49,356 nucleotides of DNA, from assembly GCF_000966195.1 (NCBI RefSeq), contig NZ_LAHL01000046.1, positions 1-49,356 on the forward strand. Reading direction: 5' to 3'. The position numbers and the translations under genes are program-made. The DNA is from Domibacillus robiginosus (GTDB lineage: Bacteria; Bacillota; Bacilli; Bacillales; Domibacillaceae). Below the pieces are notes generated by a model. The model saw only the letters and a list, made by a program, of their open reading frames with translations, did no database searches and was not told where the DNA came from. Below are positions 29,206 through 40,770 of this stretch, piece by piece (position 1 is the stretch's first letter; each line of letters starts with the position of its first letter).

Positions 29206-30576
29206 TTATTTTGGAAAGATTTTTGAAACGTAATTTTCTTTATTCACTTGACGGGCCCGTGCAATGGCCATGGCTTCTTCCGGTACTTCATTTGTGATCG
29301 TTGATCCAGCTGCTACATAAGCGCCTTTTTTGACTGTAACCGGTGCGACAAGATTGGAATTACATCCAATAAAAGCACCGTCTTCAATCGTTGTTAAAAA
29401 TTTGTTTTTCCCATCATAGTTAACGGTAATCGTTCCACAGCCGATATTTACATCACTACCGACACTGGCATCCCCGATATAACTTAAATGAGAAGCTTTG
29501 CTTCCTTGACCCATTGATGCTTTTTTCACTTCAACGAAGTTGCCAATTTTCACTTGGTCAGCAAGCTCTGAGCTTGGACGGATGTGAGCAAAAGGGCCAA
29601 TAGCAACATCCGAGCCAATCTGGCTTTCAAAAGCCGCTGACTGGCGAATGACCGTCCGGTCTCCAACCTGGCACGCTGAAATTTCACTGCTCGGTCCGAT
29701 TACGCAATCCCCGCCAATAGAAGTATGGCCGGAAAGAACGGTACCAGGATGAATAACAGTGTCTGAACCGATGATAACATCTGGTCCGATATACGTGTTT
29801 TGCGGGTCGATAATGGTAACACCTGCACGCATATGCTTTTCATTAATACGTTCACGCATGATACGCTCTGCCTCACTAAGCGCGACGCGGTCATTGACAC
29901 CAAGCGTTTCATCGAAGCTTTCTGTCTGGTAAGCTGAAACAGTTTCACCTGCTGCCTTTAAAATTTCAATCACATCTGGTAAGTAGTATTCGCCCTGCAC
30001 ATTATCATTTGATACATTTTTCAATGCATTGAAAAGAGCTTCATTATCAAAGCAGTATGTGCCTGTATTGATTTCTTTTACAGCCCGTTCCTCTGCCGAT
30101 GCATCCTTATGCTCCACAATGCGGCTGACAGATCCGTCTGCTCCACGAATAATACGACCATACCCATCAGGCTTTTGGGCATGAGCTGTTAAAATAGTCG
30201 CTTTTGCGCTTGTTTCTTCATGATGCTTAACCAGTGCTTCCATCGTTGATGCTTGAATAAGCGGCGTGTCTCCACACACAACAAGCGTGCACCCTTTTTT
30301 GTCCCCTAAAATGGACTCTGCCTGAATCACAGCATGGGCTGTTCCAAGCTGTTCTGCCTGCAGTGCATAAGCAGAACGCTCACCAAGCTGTGCTTTTACC
30401 ATCTCAGCCCCGTGGCCTACAATTGTTACAATCTGCTCTGTATGTAAATCTGAAATTTGATCGATAACATGTTCCACCATTGGCTTTCCACAGACTGGGT
30501 GCAGCACTTTGTACAACTTTGATTTCATGCGTGTTCCCTGTCCTGCAGCCAGAATGACAGCGTAAATATTCGTCAT
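29206..30576 (-). CDS. glmU: Bifunctional GlmU (N-acetyltransferase/uridylyltransferase)
   Basis: Acetylates glucosamine-1-phosphate and makes UDP-GlcNAc for peptidoglycan and teichoic acid. N-terminal pyrophosphorylase domain with [14 protein letters not shown]-terminal left-handed beta-helix with hexapeptide repeats and the acetyltransferase region ([14 protein letters not shown]). ATG 30576 is 6 nt after AGGAGG; the frame opens five codons earlier. 456 aa, full length. Promoter at 30609-30637. Confidence 0.98.
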   Translation of the reverse strand: MTNIYAVILAAGQGTRMKSKLYKVLHPVCGKPMVEHVIDQISDLHTEQIVTIVGHGAEMVKAQLGERSAYALQAEQLGTAHAVIQAESILGDKKGCTLVVCGDTPLIQASTMEALVKHHEETSAKATILTAHAQKPDGYGRIIRGADGSVSRIVEHKDASAEERAVKEINTGTYCFDNEALFNALKNVSNDNVQGEYYLPDVIEILKAAGETVSAYQTESFDETLGVNDRVALSEAERIMRERINEKHMRAGVTIIDPQNTYIGPDVIIGSDTVIHPGTVLSGHTSIGGDCVIGPSSEISACQVGDRTVIRQSAAFESQIGSDVAIGPFAHIRPSSELADQVKIGNFVEVKKASMGQGSKASHLSYIGDASVGSDVNIGCGTITVNYDGKNKFLTTIEDGAFIGCNSNLVAPVTVKKGAYVAAGSTITNEVPEEAMAIARARQVNKENYVSKIFPK

Positions 30577-30608
30577 AAAAGGCCTCCTCACCTAATTATC
30601 CATTATTG

Positions 30609-30637
30609 AATATATCTTAAATAGCTGCTTATTTCAA
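30609..30637 (-). promoter_or_regulatory. glmU promoter (sigma-A)
   Basis: On the minus strand TTGAAA (30632-30637), a 17-bp spacer and TATATT (30609-30614), about 35 bp before the glmU ATG. Confidence 0.7.
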
Positions 30638-30671
30638 TGCCCGGCCGAAAATGACACATTTTTGACAACGC

Positions 30672-30704
30672 AAAAAAAGAGCCTTTCGGATTCGTTAGGC
30701 TCTT
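30672..30704 (-). terminator. spoVG terminator
   Basis: An 8-bp stem (AAGAGCCT, 30677-30684 with 30697-30704) followed by TTTTTTG on the minus strand. A smaller hairpin with TTTTT (about 30711-30727) lies just upstream of it, closer to the spoVG stop. Confidence 0.85.
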
Positions 30705-30748
30705 GCTGAAAAAGGCGGAGATCGCCTCGGTGACAAAACATATTGTAT

Positions 30749-31042
30749 TTACGCTTCCTCAAGCACAACCAGCTCTTCCTGCTCTAATTGGCAGATACGG
30801 TGATATTCACCAAGAACGGTGTCTTGAATTTTTCCGCGGGTTCCGGAATTGATGGGGTGCGCAATATCGCGGAATTCTCCTTCCGGTGTTCGTTTACTTG
30901 GCATAGCTACAAAAAGGCCATTATTGCCATCAATGACGCGAATATCATGAATAACAAATTCTCCGTCAAATGTAATCGATGCGATTGCTCTCATTCGTCC
31001 ATCTGTTTGGACACGTCGTAATCTGATGTCTGTTATTTCCAC
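30749..31042 (-). CDS. spoVG: Septation regulator SpoVG
   Basis: Small RNA- and DNA-binding regulator; in B. subtilis it affects asymmetric septation and in other Firmicutes it regulates virulence and wall genes. The protein is nearly identical to the family over [36 protein letters not shown] and [20 protein letters not shown] start (31042), 6 nt after GGGGGTGA. 97 aa. The sigma-H promoter at 31089-31116 matches the known control of this gene. Confidence 0.98.
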   Translation of the reverse strand: MEITDIRLRRVQTDGRMRAIASITFDGEFVIHDIRVIDGNNGLFVAMPSKRTPEGEFRDIAHPINSGTRGKIQDTVLGEYHRICQLEQEELVVLEEA

Positions 31043-31088
31043 GCATATTCACCCCCTTTTCCCATATTTAAAAAAGCTTAAACTACTT

Positions 31089-31116
31089 ATTCCATAATCG
31101 TTGCAATATTCCCTCT
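31089..31116 (-). promoter_or_regulatory. sigma-H promoter of spoVG
   Basis: On the minus strand AGAGGGAAT (31108-31116), a 12-bp spacer and ATGGAAT (31089-31095). They resemble the sigma-H elements RNAGGAWWW and RNNGAAT. In B. subtilis spoVG is the model sigma-H promoter, repressed by AbrB; A/T-rich sequence upstream could be bound by AbrB. Confidence 0.65.
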
Positions 31117-31129
31117 TTTTTCTTGAAAA

Positions 31130-31164
31130 AAAATAAAATAGAAAAACCGGCACAGGGCCGGTTT
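31130..31164 (-). terminator. purR-ridA terminator
   Basis: A perfect 8-bp stem (AAACCGGC, 31144-31151 with 31157-31164), which overlaps the ridA stop, followed by TTCTATTTTATTTT on the minus strand. Confidence 0.85.
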
Positions 31165-31540
31165 ATGATTTTACAAGGGCAATCACTTCAATTTCTACTT
31201 TCACATCTTTTGGAAGACGGGCTACTTCTACACACGAACGGGCTGGTTTATGTGCTGAGAAATACTCTCCGTATACTTCATTGAACGGAACAAATTCATT
31301 CATGTCAGACAAGAATACAGTTGCTTTTACAACCGTTTCAAGTGAGGCTCCTGCTTCCTCAAGAACAGCTTTTAAATTAGCAAACACCTGATGTGTCTGT
31401 TCCTCGATTGTACCTTCCACAAGCGTACCTTCAGCTGTAAGTGGAATTTGTCCGGAGCTGTAGAACAAGTTGTTTACAACAATCCCCTGTGCGTATGGTC
31501 CGATCGCAGCCGGTGCTTTTTTTGTGTTTACAATATTCAT
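31163..31540 (-). CDS. ridA: 2-iminobutanoate/2-iminopropanoate deaminase RidA (YabJ)
   Basis: YjgF/YER057c/UK114 family; hydrolyses reactive enamine and imine intermediates. Family stretches: [31 protein letters not shown], and the C-terminal [21 protein letters not shown] with the catalytic Arg. 125 aa. Its ATG overlaps the purR stop (ATGA). B. subtilis yabJ sits in the same place and was found to be needed for PurR-dependent repression. Confidence 0.96.
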   Translation of the reverse strand: MNIVNTKKAPAAIGPYAQGIVVNNLFYSSGQIPLTAEGTLVEGTIEEQTHQVFANLKAVLEEAGASLETVVKATVFLSDMNEFVPFNEVYGEYFSAHKPARSCVEVARLPKDVKVEIEVIALVKS

Positions 31541-32382
31541 TCTGATTCCCCCTGTAAAAATTGATTATTTTTTTCAAAGTAGTTGCCTTCCACTACAGAA
31601 ATAGCAGCACTTTTTTCATCCACATCCTGCAGTTTTACCAGTGAAATGTAATCCTCAATCAAACAATCCGGATATTCTGCTTCTACCAAAACGGCAATAC
31701 CTGCGACAGAAGCATTGAATTCAGACAGCAGGCTGATCATCCCATTGATAGTCCCGCCGCCTTTCATAAAGTCATCGACTAACAGCACCTTTGAGCCTTC
31801 TTTTAAACTGCGCTTAGAAAGCACCATGGCCTGAATACGCTTTGTTGAGCCGGATACATAATTGATGCTCACTGTCGGGCCCTCCGTTACCTTACTGTCA
31901 CGACGCACAACAACGACCGGCACATTTAAGTGTGCCGCAATGGCGTGGGCAATAGGAATACCTTTTGTGGCAACCGTCATAACAGCATCAATTTTTTTAT
32001 CCGCATAAGCAGAAGCGAGCAACTTACCGATTTTGTTCATAATAGCGGGATTGCCAAGCAAATCCATAATATACAAGTAGCCACCTGGCAAAAGGCGGTC
32101 CGGATTTTCAATCTGCCGGCACAAATCAGTAATAAATGCCTTTGCACTTTCTTTATCAACACGCGCATAAAATTTTACGCCGCCCGCTGCGCCGGGAACC
32201 GTTTGCAGCGTACCGATGCCGCGCTTTTCAAACGTTTCTTTAATAATAGCCAAGTCCTCACTGATCGAAGACTTGGCAGAACCAAACCGATTGGCAAAAA
32301 GAGTCAGTGACACAAGCTGGTGCGGATGTTCCAGTAAATAGTGCGTCATATCAATAATACGTTCACTTCGACGAAACTTCAT
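31537..32382 (-). CDS. purR: Purine operon repressor PurR
   Basis: Binds PurBox pairs and represses purine genes; PRPP relieves repression. An N-terminal winged helix ([20 protein letters not shown]) precedes a PRPP-binding fold with [17 protein letters not shown] (about residue 200). 281 aa. ATG 32382 matches the B. subtilis start; AGGAGG is 13 nt away, which is long. Its own promoter region carries two PurBoxes, consistent with autoregulation. It is cotranscribed with ridA. Confidence 0.97.
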   Translation of the reverse strand: MKFRRSERIIDMTHYLLEHPHQLVSLTLFANRFGSAKSSISEDLAIIKETFEKRGIGTLQTVPGAAGGVKFYARVDKESAKAFITDLCRQIENPDRLLPGGYLYIMDLLGNPAIMNKIGKLLASAYADKKIDAVMTVATKGIPIAHAIAAHLNVPVVVVRRDSKVTEGPTVSINYVSGSTKRIQAMVLSKRSLKEGSKVLLVDDFMKGGGTINGMISLLSEFNASVAGIAVLVEAEYPDCLIEDYISLVKLQDVDEKSAAISVVEGNYFEKNNQFLQGESE

Positions 32383-32408
32383 CGTTCTATTTAAACCTCC
32401 TGGGGAGT

Positions 32409-32452
32409 AAAACCGAATATTTTAATTACAATATATCTTAATATACGGTTTT
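32409..32452. promoter_or_regulatory. PurBox pair upstream of purR
   Basis: Two inverted 14-bp boxes: AAAACCGAATATTT (32409-32422, plus strand) and AAAACCGTATATTA (32439-32452, read on minus), separated by 16 bp. The PurR operator is known as a PurBox pair 16-17 bp apart with central CCGAA. The second box has CCGTA and overlaps the ispE stop codon. Confidence 0.75.
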
Positions 32453-32458
32453 AATCAA
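32430..32458 (-). promoter_or_regulatory. purR promoter
   Basis: On the minus strand TTGATT (32453-32458), a 17-bp spacer and TATATT (32430-32435). The spacer holds one PurBox; the -35 lies in the last codons of ispE. Confidence 0.65.
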
Positions 32459-33320
32459 CCAAGTCGGTATCTCCAAGCATGCGTACTGCGTATACCTGAT
32501 CACAGAACCCACGCAGACAGTTGTACACACGATGCATGCGGGAATCATGTCGGATCAACCCAAACACAGTCGGGCCGCTTCCGCTCATAAGCACAGAATC
32601 CGCCCCAAAACGAATCATCTGTTCTTTAATCAGTGCAACTTCCGGATGAGCTTGAAGCGTTACAGATTCCAGCACATTGCCCATATTTCGGCACATTTTC
32701 TCATAATTACTTTCTTTAATGGCTTCAATCATTGCTCGCGTGTCCGGCCGCTTCATGCGATCTAACCGTAAATTTTTATAAACTTCGCCCGTCGAAACAC
32801 CGATTGTTGGTTTGGCCAGTACAACCCAGCAGTTGGGAGGAGCTGGCAGATGTTCAATTTTTTCACCGCGTCCTGTCGCAAGTGCTGTGCCCCCGTATAC
32901 ACAAAAGGAAACATCTGACCCAATCTCTGCCCCGATCTCTGCCAGCTCATCTAATGACAAGCCAAGATCCCAAAGCTGATTCAATCCTTTTAGTGCCGCT
33001 GCCGCATCACTACTTCCCCCTGCAAGCCCTGCGGCAACAGGGATAATTTTGTCGATTTGAATCGATACACCTTTTTTAATGTCATACCGTTCCTTTAGCA
33101 GCTTTGCTGCCTGATAAGCAAGATTTCGGCTGTCATCCGGAACAAACCGGTTGTGTGAAATGATACGGATTTCATTTTTTTTCAAGCTTTCCAGCTCAAG
33201 CCGATCTGCTAAATCCACTGTCGTCATAATCATTTCCACTTCGTGATAGCCGTCCGGCCGTTTATGCAGCACATCCAGCGTTAAGTTAATTTTCGCCGGT
33301 GCTTTAATCATTAATTTCAT
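32451..33320 (-). CDS. ispE: 4-diphosphocytidyl-2-C-methyl-D-erythritol kinase
   Basis: ATP-dependent kinase of the MEP isoprenoid pathway (GHMP family). Signature [16 protein letters not shown] (about residue 95) and N-terminal [24 protein letters not shown]-terminal [11 protein letters not shown]. 289 aa. ATG is 6 nt after AGGTGG. It lies between the veg terminator and purR; no sspF lies between it and veg, unlike B. subtilis. Confidence 0.97.
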   Translation of the reverse strand: MKLMIKAPAKINLTLDVLHKRPDGYHEVEMIMTTVDLADRLELESLKKNEIRIISHNRFVPDDSRNLAYQAAKLLKERYDIKKGVSIQIDKIIPVAAGLAGGSSDAAAALKGLNQLWDLGLSLDELAEIGAEIGSDVSFCVYGGTALATGRGEKIEHLPAPPNCWVVLAKPTIGVSTGEVYKNLRLDRMKRPDTRAMIEAIKESNYEKMCRNMGNVLESVTLQAHPEVALIKEQMIRFGADSVLMSGSGPTVFGLIRHDSRMHRVYNCLRGFCDQVYAVRMLGDTDLVD

Positions 33321-33376
33321 TTCAGTCCACCTACTTTACGTTATACACAATAAATTATTGTCTTATTTTATCACAA

Positions 33377-33426
33377 AAGAAAAAAAGCAGGCTCAAAAGA
33401 TTCGAATTGAATCTTTTGAGCCTGCT
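33377..33426 (-). terminator. veg terminator
   Basis: A perfect 18-bp stem (33386-33403 with 33409-33426) followed by a T-run on the minus strand; one of the strongest terminators in the window. Confidence 0.95.
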
Positions 33427-33459
33427 CTCCGATGTGCGGATTTATCAAAAGCACGTCAT

Positions 33460-33717
33460 TTATACTGCGCTGCCTGCTGCTGCGTCTTCAAATGTCAGTT
33501 CTACTGTTTCAGTGAGTATATCCGCGTAACTGTAAGAAACGCGCTCAAATGAATTTTCATCCTGATCAAGTTCCACAACAAAAACAGCAGGATACGTTTC
33601 CGTTAAAATACCAGAACGCTCAATGGTTTTCCGGCGTCCACCATTTGCTTTCAGCAATAATCTTTTACCCAAATGACAATCAAGCGATTTTTTAATGTCA
33701 GCTAACGTTTTCGGCAT
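33460..33717 (-). CDS. veg: Veg protein
   Basis: Small, very conserved Firmicute protein ([49 protein letters not shown]). In B. subtilis Veg stimulates biofilm matrix genes by acting against SinR. ATG 33717 follows GAGGTGG by 6 nt and yields 85 aa; the frame opens 17 codons further upstream, within the promoter region. Two strong tandem promoters precede it, fitting the high expression known for veg. Confidence 0.96.
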   Translation of the reverse strand: MPKTLADIKKSLDCHLGKRLLLKANGGRRKTIERSGILTETYPAVFVVELDQDENSFERVSYSYADILTETVELTFEDAAAGSAV

Positions 33718-33739
33718 CTGCATCCACCTCACTATGTTT

Positions 33740-33768
33740 AGTGTAGCACAAACTTTCGTTTCAGTCAA
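33740..33768 (-). promoter_or_regulatory. veg promoter, proximal
   Basis: On the minus strand TTGACT (33763-33768), a 17-bp spacer and TACACT (33740-33745). Confidence 0.85.
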
Positions 33769-33779
33769 ATAAATAAAAT

Positions 33780-33808
33780 ATTTTATCAGCGTGACCTTTC
33801 AATGTCAA
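33780..33808 (-). promoter_or_regulatory. veg promoter, distal
   Basis: On the minus strand TTGACA (33803-33808), a 17-bp spacer and TAAAAT (33780-33785), 40 bp upstream of the proximal promoter. B. subtilis veg also has tandem sigma-A promoters. Confidence 0.8.
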
Positions 33809-33864
33809 TATTTTTTATTCGCCAAATAACGATTTTTTTTGCTAACGCTAGTATTTCCCAAGAT

Positions 33865-33895
33865 TATAAAAAAAACCGCTCTTTTTCAAAGAGCA
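33865..33895 (-). terminator. rnmV-ksgA terminator
   Basis: Stem GCTCTTT (33878-33884 with 33888-33894) followed by GGTTTTTTTT on the minus strand. It lies about 145 nt after the ksgA stop. Confidence 0.8.
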
Positions 33896-34040
33896 GTTGT
33901 CAGTGTAAGCAAAGTGAGAAGGCCGATTGCCTGGCATTTCAGGAGTGCGGCCCGCTGATAAGCGACATTTCCTGGACGTTTATTGACGAAAGTCTACTCC
34001 AAAAGCAGGGATTATAAGCAGCTTGAACAGGCCTCAGCTG
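33896..34040. other. Non-coding stretch after ksgA
   Basis: About 145 bp between the ksgA stop and its terminator, in the place where yabG would be expected. I see no gene on either strand with a ribosome-binding site. It holds small inverted repeats (AGCAGCTGAGGCC ... AGCTGCT at 34016-34041, and CAGGA ... TCCTG around 33940-33974). It may be a dispersed intergenic repeat or a leftover of a lost gene; neither can be shown here. Confidence 0.4.
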
Positions 34041-35476
<1,436 letters not shown>

Positions 35477-35543
35477 TTTTCCTCCAAGTCAGAAACAAAA
35501 GCCGGGTATACAGCTTCCTGTTAGGATATTTCTGTACCCCATA

Positions 35544-35570
35544 TTGCGTATAAACAAATGCATTACGCAA
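35544..35570. repeat. Short inverted repeat upstream of rnmV
   Basis: TTGCGTA (35544-35550) and TACGCAA (35564-35570) with a 13-bp spacer, in the 157-bp gap between tatD and rnmV. It is a possible operator; no regulator is recognised. Confidence 0.3.
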
Positions 35571-35602
35571 GTATTAAAGCATAACAGCTTTCTTTGAACA
35601 TG

Positions 35603-35634
35603 TAAAAAAGCGGAGGCTGTGTGAGCCTCCTGCT
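35603..35634 (-). terminator. tatD terminator
   Basis: A GC-rich stem of about 10 bp with one bulge (35609-35618 with 35624-35634) followed by TTTTTTAC on the minus strand, touching the tatD stop. Confidence 0.85.
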
Positions 35635-36401
35635 TAATCAAGCTGAAACAGTGTATTGGCATTTTGAGTTGTTGCAGCCGCCACTTCTTCATATGTTATT
35701 CCTTTAAGAGATGCGATTTCTTCTGCTACCAATTTCACGTAAGCAGGCTCGTTTCGTTTACCCCGGTATGGATGGGGTGCTAAATAAGGACAGTCTGTTT
35801 CAATAAGCAGCTTTTCAAGCGGCACCGCCTGGGCTACTTCTTTTGGTTTTTTTGCATTTTTAAACGTAACCGGCCCGCCGAGCGAAATGTAAAAATTCAT
35901 TTTCACACATTCCAGCGCCGTCTCCGCGCTGCCGCTGAAGCAGTGCATAATGCCGCCTACTTCTTCTGCGCCTTCTTCTTTTAAAATATCGACAATGTCC
36001 TGTGTTGCTTCCCGATTATGAATGACAATCGGCAGCTTCACCCGCTTTGCCAGCGCTATCTGACGGCGAAACACATCCTTCTGTGTGTCTTTCGGCGACT
36101 TATCCCAATGATAGTCGAGACCCATTTCTCCTATCGCGACAACTTTTGGATGAGCTGCCAGCTCTTCAATCCAGGCCAGGTCTTCATCCGTCATATCGAT
36201 CGCATCAACCGGATGCCATCCCACTGCCGCATAAAGAAATTCATACTTCTGGATAAGCTCCATAGCCCGCTCGATCGTCAGCCGATCAAATCCGACAACG
36301 ACCATTCGGTGGACGCCCGCTTCCTGCGCGCGCCCAATTACTTCTTCTATATCTTCTTGAAACTGATCTGCATTTAAATGAACGTGTGTATCAAACAACA
36401 T
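35634..36401 (-). CDS. tatD: TatD-family metal-dependent hydrolase (DNase)
   Basis: Amidohydrolase-fold nuclease. Metal ligands are seen in DTHVHLN, IGEMGLDYHW, IVIHNRE, MHCFSG and ETDCPYLAPHPYRG. ATG 36401 has GGGTGA 4 nt upstream; the open frame extends eleven codons to a TTG that lies inside the parS site, so that start is unlikely. 255 aa. It follows metG by 33 bp and is probably cotranscribed with it, as in B. subtilis (metS-yabD). Confidence 0.95.
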   Translation of the reverse strand: MLFDTHVHLNADQFQEDIEEVIGRAQEAGVHRMVVVGFDRLTIERAMELIQKYEFLYAAVGWHPVDAIDMTDEDLAWIEELAAHPKVVAIGEMGLDYHWDKSPKDTQKDVFRRQIALAKRVKLPIVIHNREATQDIVDILKEEGAEEVGGIMHCFSGSAETALECVKMNFYISLGGPVTFKNAKKPKEVAQAVPLEKLLIETDCPYLAPHPYRGKRNEPAYVKLVAEEIASLKGITYEEVAAATTQNANTLFQLD

Positions 36402-36417
36402 GTTATCACCCGTCTTT

Positions 36418-36433
36418 TGTTTCACGTGAAACA
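36418..36433. promoter_or_regulatory. parS: parS site (ParB/Spo0J binding)
   Basis: The 16-bp palindrome TGTTTCACGTGAAACA matches the ParB/Spo0J consensus TGTTNCACGTGAAACA at every position. It lies in the metG-tatD gap, near the chromosome origin, where parS sites cluster in Bacillus. It would nucleate ParB spreading and SMC loading. Confidence 0.93.
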
Positions 36434-36434
36434 A

Positions 36435-38480
<2,046 letters not shown>

Positions 38481-38548
38481 TCACTTCTTTTATTTTCTCC
38501 CATATAAGAATAAATGTAAATATGAAGCCTTTTTTTTCTCTTGATTTA

Positions 38549-38588
38549 TTTGTCGAACAATCGATAATATTCGACAACATTCGACAAA
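38549..38588. promoter_or_regulatory. Cluster of three Spo0A-like boxes between metG and abrB
   Basis: TTTGTCGAA (38549-38557, plus), and TTCGACAAC (38570-38578) and TTCGACAAA (38580-38588), which read as 0A boxes on the minus strand and are spaced by one helical turn. They lie about 110-140 bp upstream of the abrB promoter and 120-160 bp upstream of metG. Confidence 0.55.
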
Positions 38589-38691
38589 TTTACGAAATAT
38601 TTCCCAATCCATTTTATTACACAATGGTTAAAACCTTGTTGTATCAACGTTCACTCTTCTTACAGTTAATTGAAGAATTAGATTTTATTTG

Positions 38692-38720
38692 TTGACGTTT
38701 ATGGCAACTCTTGGTACAAT
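38692..38720 (+). promoter_or_regulatory. abrB promoter (sigma-A)
   Basis: TTGACG (38692-38697), a 17-bp spacer and TACAAT (38715-38720), about 90 bp before the abrB ATG. Confidence 0.85.
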
Positions 38721-38738
38721 TACGTCAGATAGTAGGTT

Positions 38739-38757
38739 TTTGTCGAATATTGACGAA
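38739..38757 (+). promoter_or_regulatory. Spo0A operator downstream of the abrB promoter
   Basis: Tandem 0A boxes TTTGTCGAA (38739-38747) and ATTGACGAA (38749-38757), 10 bp apart, about 15-35 bp past the expected start point. B. subtilis abrB has the same tandem boxes, through which Spo0A-P represses it. Confidence 0.85.
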
Positions 38758-38812
38758 TTTAATTATACAAAGCTATTTAAAATAAATGTAACCATTTAGG
38801 AGGAGTTTTAAC

Positions 38813-39097
38813 ATGAAATCAACAGGAATTGTACGTAAAGTAGATGAACTCGGCCGAGTTGTTATTCCAATTGAATTACGTCGCACACTGGGCATCGCTG
38901 AAAAAGATGCGCTTGAAATTTATGTAGACGACGACAAAATTATTCTTAAAAAGTATAAGCCAAGCATGACTTGCCAGGTAACAGGCGAAGTATCTGATGA
39001 CAATATCAAGCTTGCTGATGGCAAATTGATTCTTAGTCACGAAGGCGCTGAGATTTTAATGAAAGAAATCGAAGCAGCGTTTGCAAAAGGTAAATAA
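38813..39097 (+). CDS. abrB: Transition-state regulator AbrB
   Basis: Global repressor of post-exponential genes. The N-terminal swapped-hairpin DNA-binding domain (MKSTGIVRKVDELGRVVIPI, ELRRTLGIAEKDALEIYVDD) is near identical to the family, followed by the C-terminal multimerisation domain. 94 aa. AGGAGG lies 8 nt before the ATG. It is one of two plus-strand protein genes in the window. Likely targets here include spoVG. Confidence 0.98.
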   Translation: MKSTGIVRKVDELGRVVIPIELRRTLGIAEKDALEIYVDDDKIILKKYKPSMTCQVTGEVSDDNIKLADGKLILSHEGAEILMKEIEAAFAKGK

Positions 39098-39121
39098 TCT
39101 ACTTTTCTAAATAGCGAAAGA

Positions 39122-39183
39122 AAAAACAACCCTGGTTTCTCATTAGATTGCATTCTAATGATGAATCCGGGTTGTTTTTTTTA
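39122..39183 (+). terminator. abrB terminator
   Basis: A long imperfect stem: AACAACCC (39125-39132) with GGGTTGTT (39169-39176) and an inner CATTAGA/TCTAATG stem, followed by TTTTTTT. Confidence 0.85.
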
Positions 39184-39388
39184 TGTATTTTTTCAAGAGC
39201 TTTATCAATACGTGTATCTATGTATCTACCTATCTATGGGCATAAGCCTCCAATGTCTGCATTAAAAACATATTTACTTGGCGTTTCGGGCGCTCAACCT
39301 GTTCCATTTTAAAAAGAATGAATATAAATATAATATAAAAACGGACAGAATGGGGGCAGATGGCCTTCTATAAAAAGGGGTAAGAGAC

Positions 39389-40744
39389 ATGGGCTTTGAA
39401 ATAGGCTTAACTATTTTAGTATTTTTTATGACAATGTCGATTATATTTTTAAGGCCCGGCGACATAAATGAAGCATGGCCTGCATCGGTTGGAGCAGTAA
39501 TTATTTTGCTGACCGGAATTGTGTCTGGTGAAGATGTAATCGACATTATCCATAAGATCGGGGGCGCATCTATTACGATTATTGCCACGATCGTCATGGC
39601 GGTTATATTAGAAAGCTTTGGCTTTTTTCATTGGGCAGCAGCGCGTCTTGCACATTTAGCAAAAGGTTCGGGTTACCGTCTCTACTGGTATATTCAATTA
39701 CTCTGCTTTTTAATGACCCTTTTATTTAATAATGACGGCAGTATACTTATTACAACACCTATTCTTCTATTACTCCTTAAAAATCTAAGGTTAACACCAA
39801 GTGAACAACTTCCCTATCTTTTAAGTGGGGCTTTAATTGCCACAGCTTCAAGTGCACCAATCGGGGTAAGCAATATTGTCAATTTAATTGCCCTGAAAAT
39901 TGTCCATATGTCACTTTATATGCACACTGCAATGATGTTTGTGCCTGCCACGTTAGGACTGTTGTTTATGTCGTTACTCATGTATGCAATCGTAAAGAAA
40001 AAGCTGCCCAAAACATTACCGGCTTCTTCTTACGATATAGAAGAAATCTTTTTCACCAAACACTTTCATCCGTTAAAAGGAAAACTTTCCGTTGAATCAA
40101 AACGCAAACGTACAAAATTTATGCTTCGGGTTCTGCTCTTTGTATTTACACTCCGCTGCCTGCTTTTTGTTGCATCTTATCTTTCCATCCCAATCGAGCT
40201 GGTGGCTGTATTCGGCTCAGTTACCCTCTTGCTGTGGAGATGGTATCACTTGCGAACAAACCCAATTGATATTTTGAAAAAGACGCCCTGGCATATTTTG
40301 ATTTTTGCTTTCTCTATGTATGTCATTATTTATGGGCTTCATAATGTCGGTTTAACTGAGATGCTTGTAAAAATGTGTGAACCGATTGTAAACGAAGGAC
40401 TGCTTTATGCCAGCATGACTATGGGAGGGCTGGTTTCCCTGCTATCTAACTTTTTTAATAACCATCCCGCTTTAATGATTGGAACGATTACTTTAACCCA
40501 AATGGGCCTGGATCCAATCACATTAAAAACCATTTATCTTGCAAATATCATTGGCAGTGACATGGGATCACTATTATTGCCTATCGGGACACTTGCTTCT
40601 CTGATTTGGATGGATATTTTAAGAAAAAATAACATTAACGTCACATGGAAGGATTATTTGAGCGTTTCTTTAATTGTCATACCTGCTTCCACACTCGTCA
40701 CGTTGTTTCTGTTATATTATTGGATACAGCTGGTATTTGCCTAA
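39389..40744 (+). CDS. ArsB/NhaD-like ion transporter
   Basis: A 451-aa membrane protein with 10-12 hydrophobic segments. The stretch FNNDGSILITTPILLLLLK and the second-half repeat LLSNFFNNHPALMIG, with NIIGSDMGSLLLPIGTLAS, are the inverted-repeat signatures of the ion-transporter superfamily that includes ArsB, NhaD and SLC13. It could export arsenite or act as a cation or anion antiporter; no arsR, arsC or arsenate genes are next to it. The ATG is 7 nt after AGGGGT. It stands alone with its own terminator and is an addition relative to the B. subtilis order abrB-rsmI. Confidence 0.8.
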   Translation: MGFEIGLTILVFFMTMSIIFLRPGDINEAWPASVGAVIILLTGIVSGEDVIDIIHKIGGASITIIATIVMAVILESFGFFHWAAARLAHLAKGSGYRLYWYIQLLCFLMTLLFNNDGSILITTPILLLLLKNLRLTPSEQLPYLLSGALIATASSAPIGVSNIVNLIALKIVHMSLYMHTAMMFVPATLGLLFMSLLMYAIVKKKLPKTLPASSYDIEEIFFTKHFHPLKGKLSVESKRKRTKFMLRVLLFVFTLRCLLFVASYLSIPIELVAVFGSVTLLLWRWYHLRTNPIDILKKTPWHILIFAFSMYVIIYGLHNVGLTEMLVKMCEPIVNEGLLYASMTMGGLVSLLSNFFNNHPALMIGTITLTQMGLDPITLKTIYLANIIGSDMGSLLLPIGTLASLIWMDILRKNNINVTWKDYLSVSLIVIPASTLVTLFLLYYWIQLVFA

Positions 40745-40770
40745 TCGATATTACCTTATGTTTTTACTTA

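Noticed and set aside
33802-34017. Plus-strand open frame of 71 codons
   Set aside because: It crosses the ksgA terminator and the veg promoters, has no ribosome-binding site and resembles no family I know.
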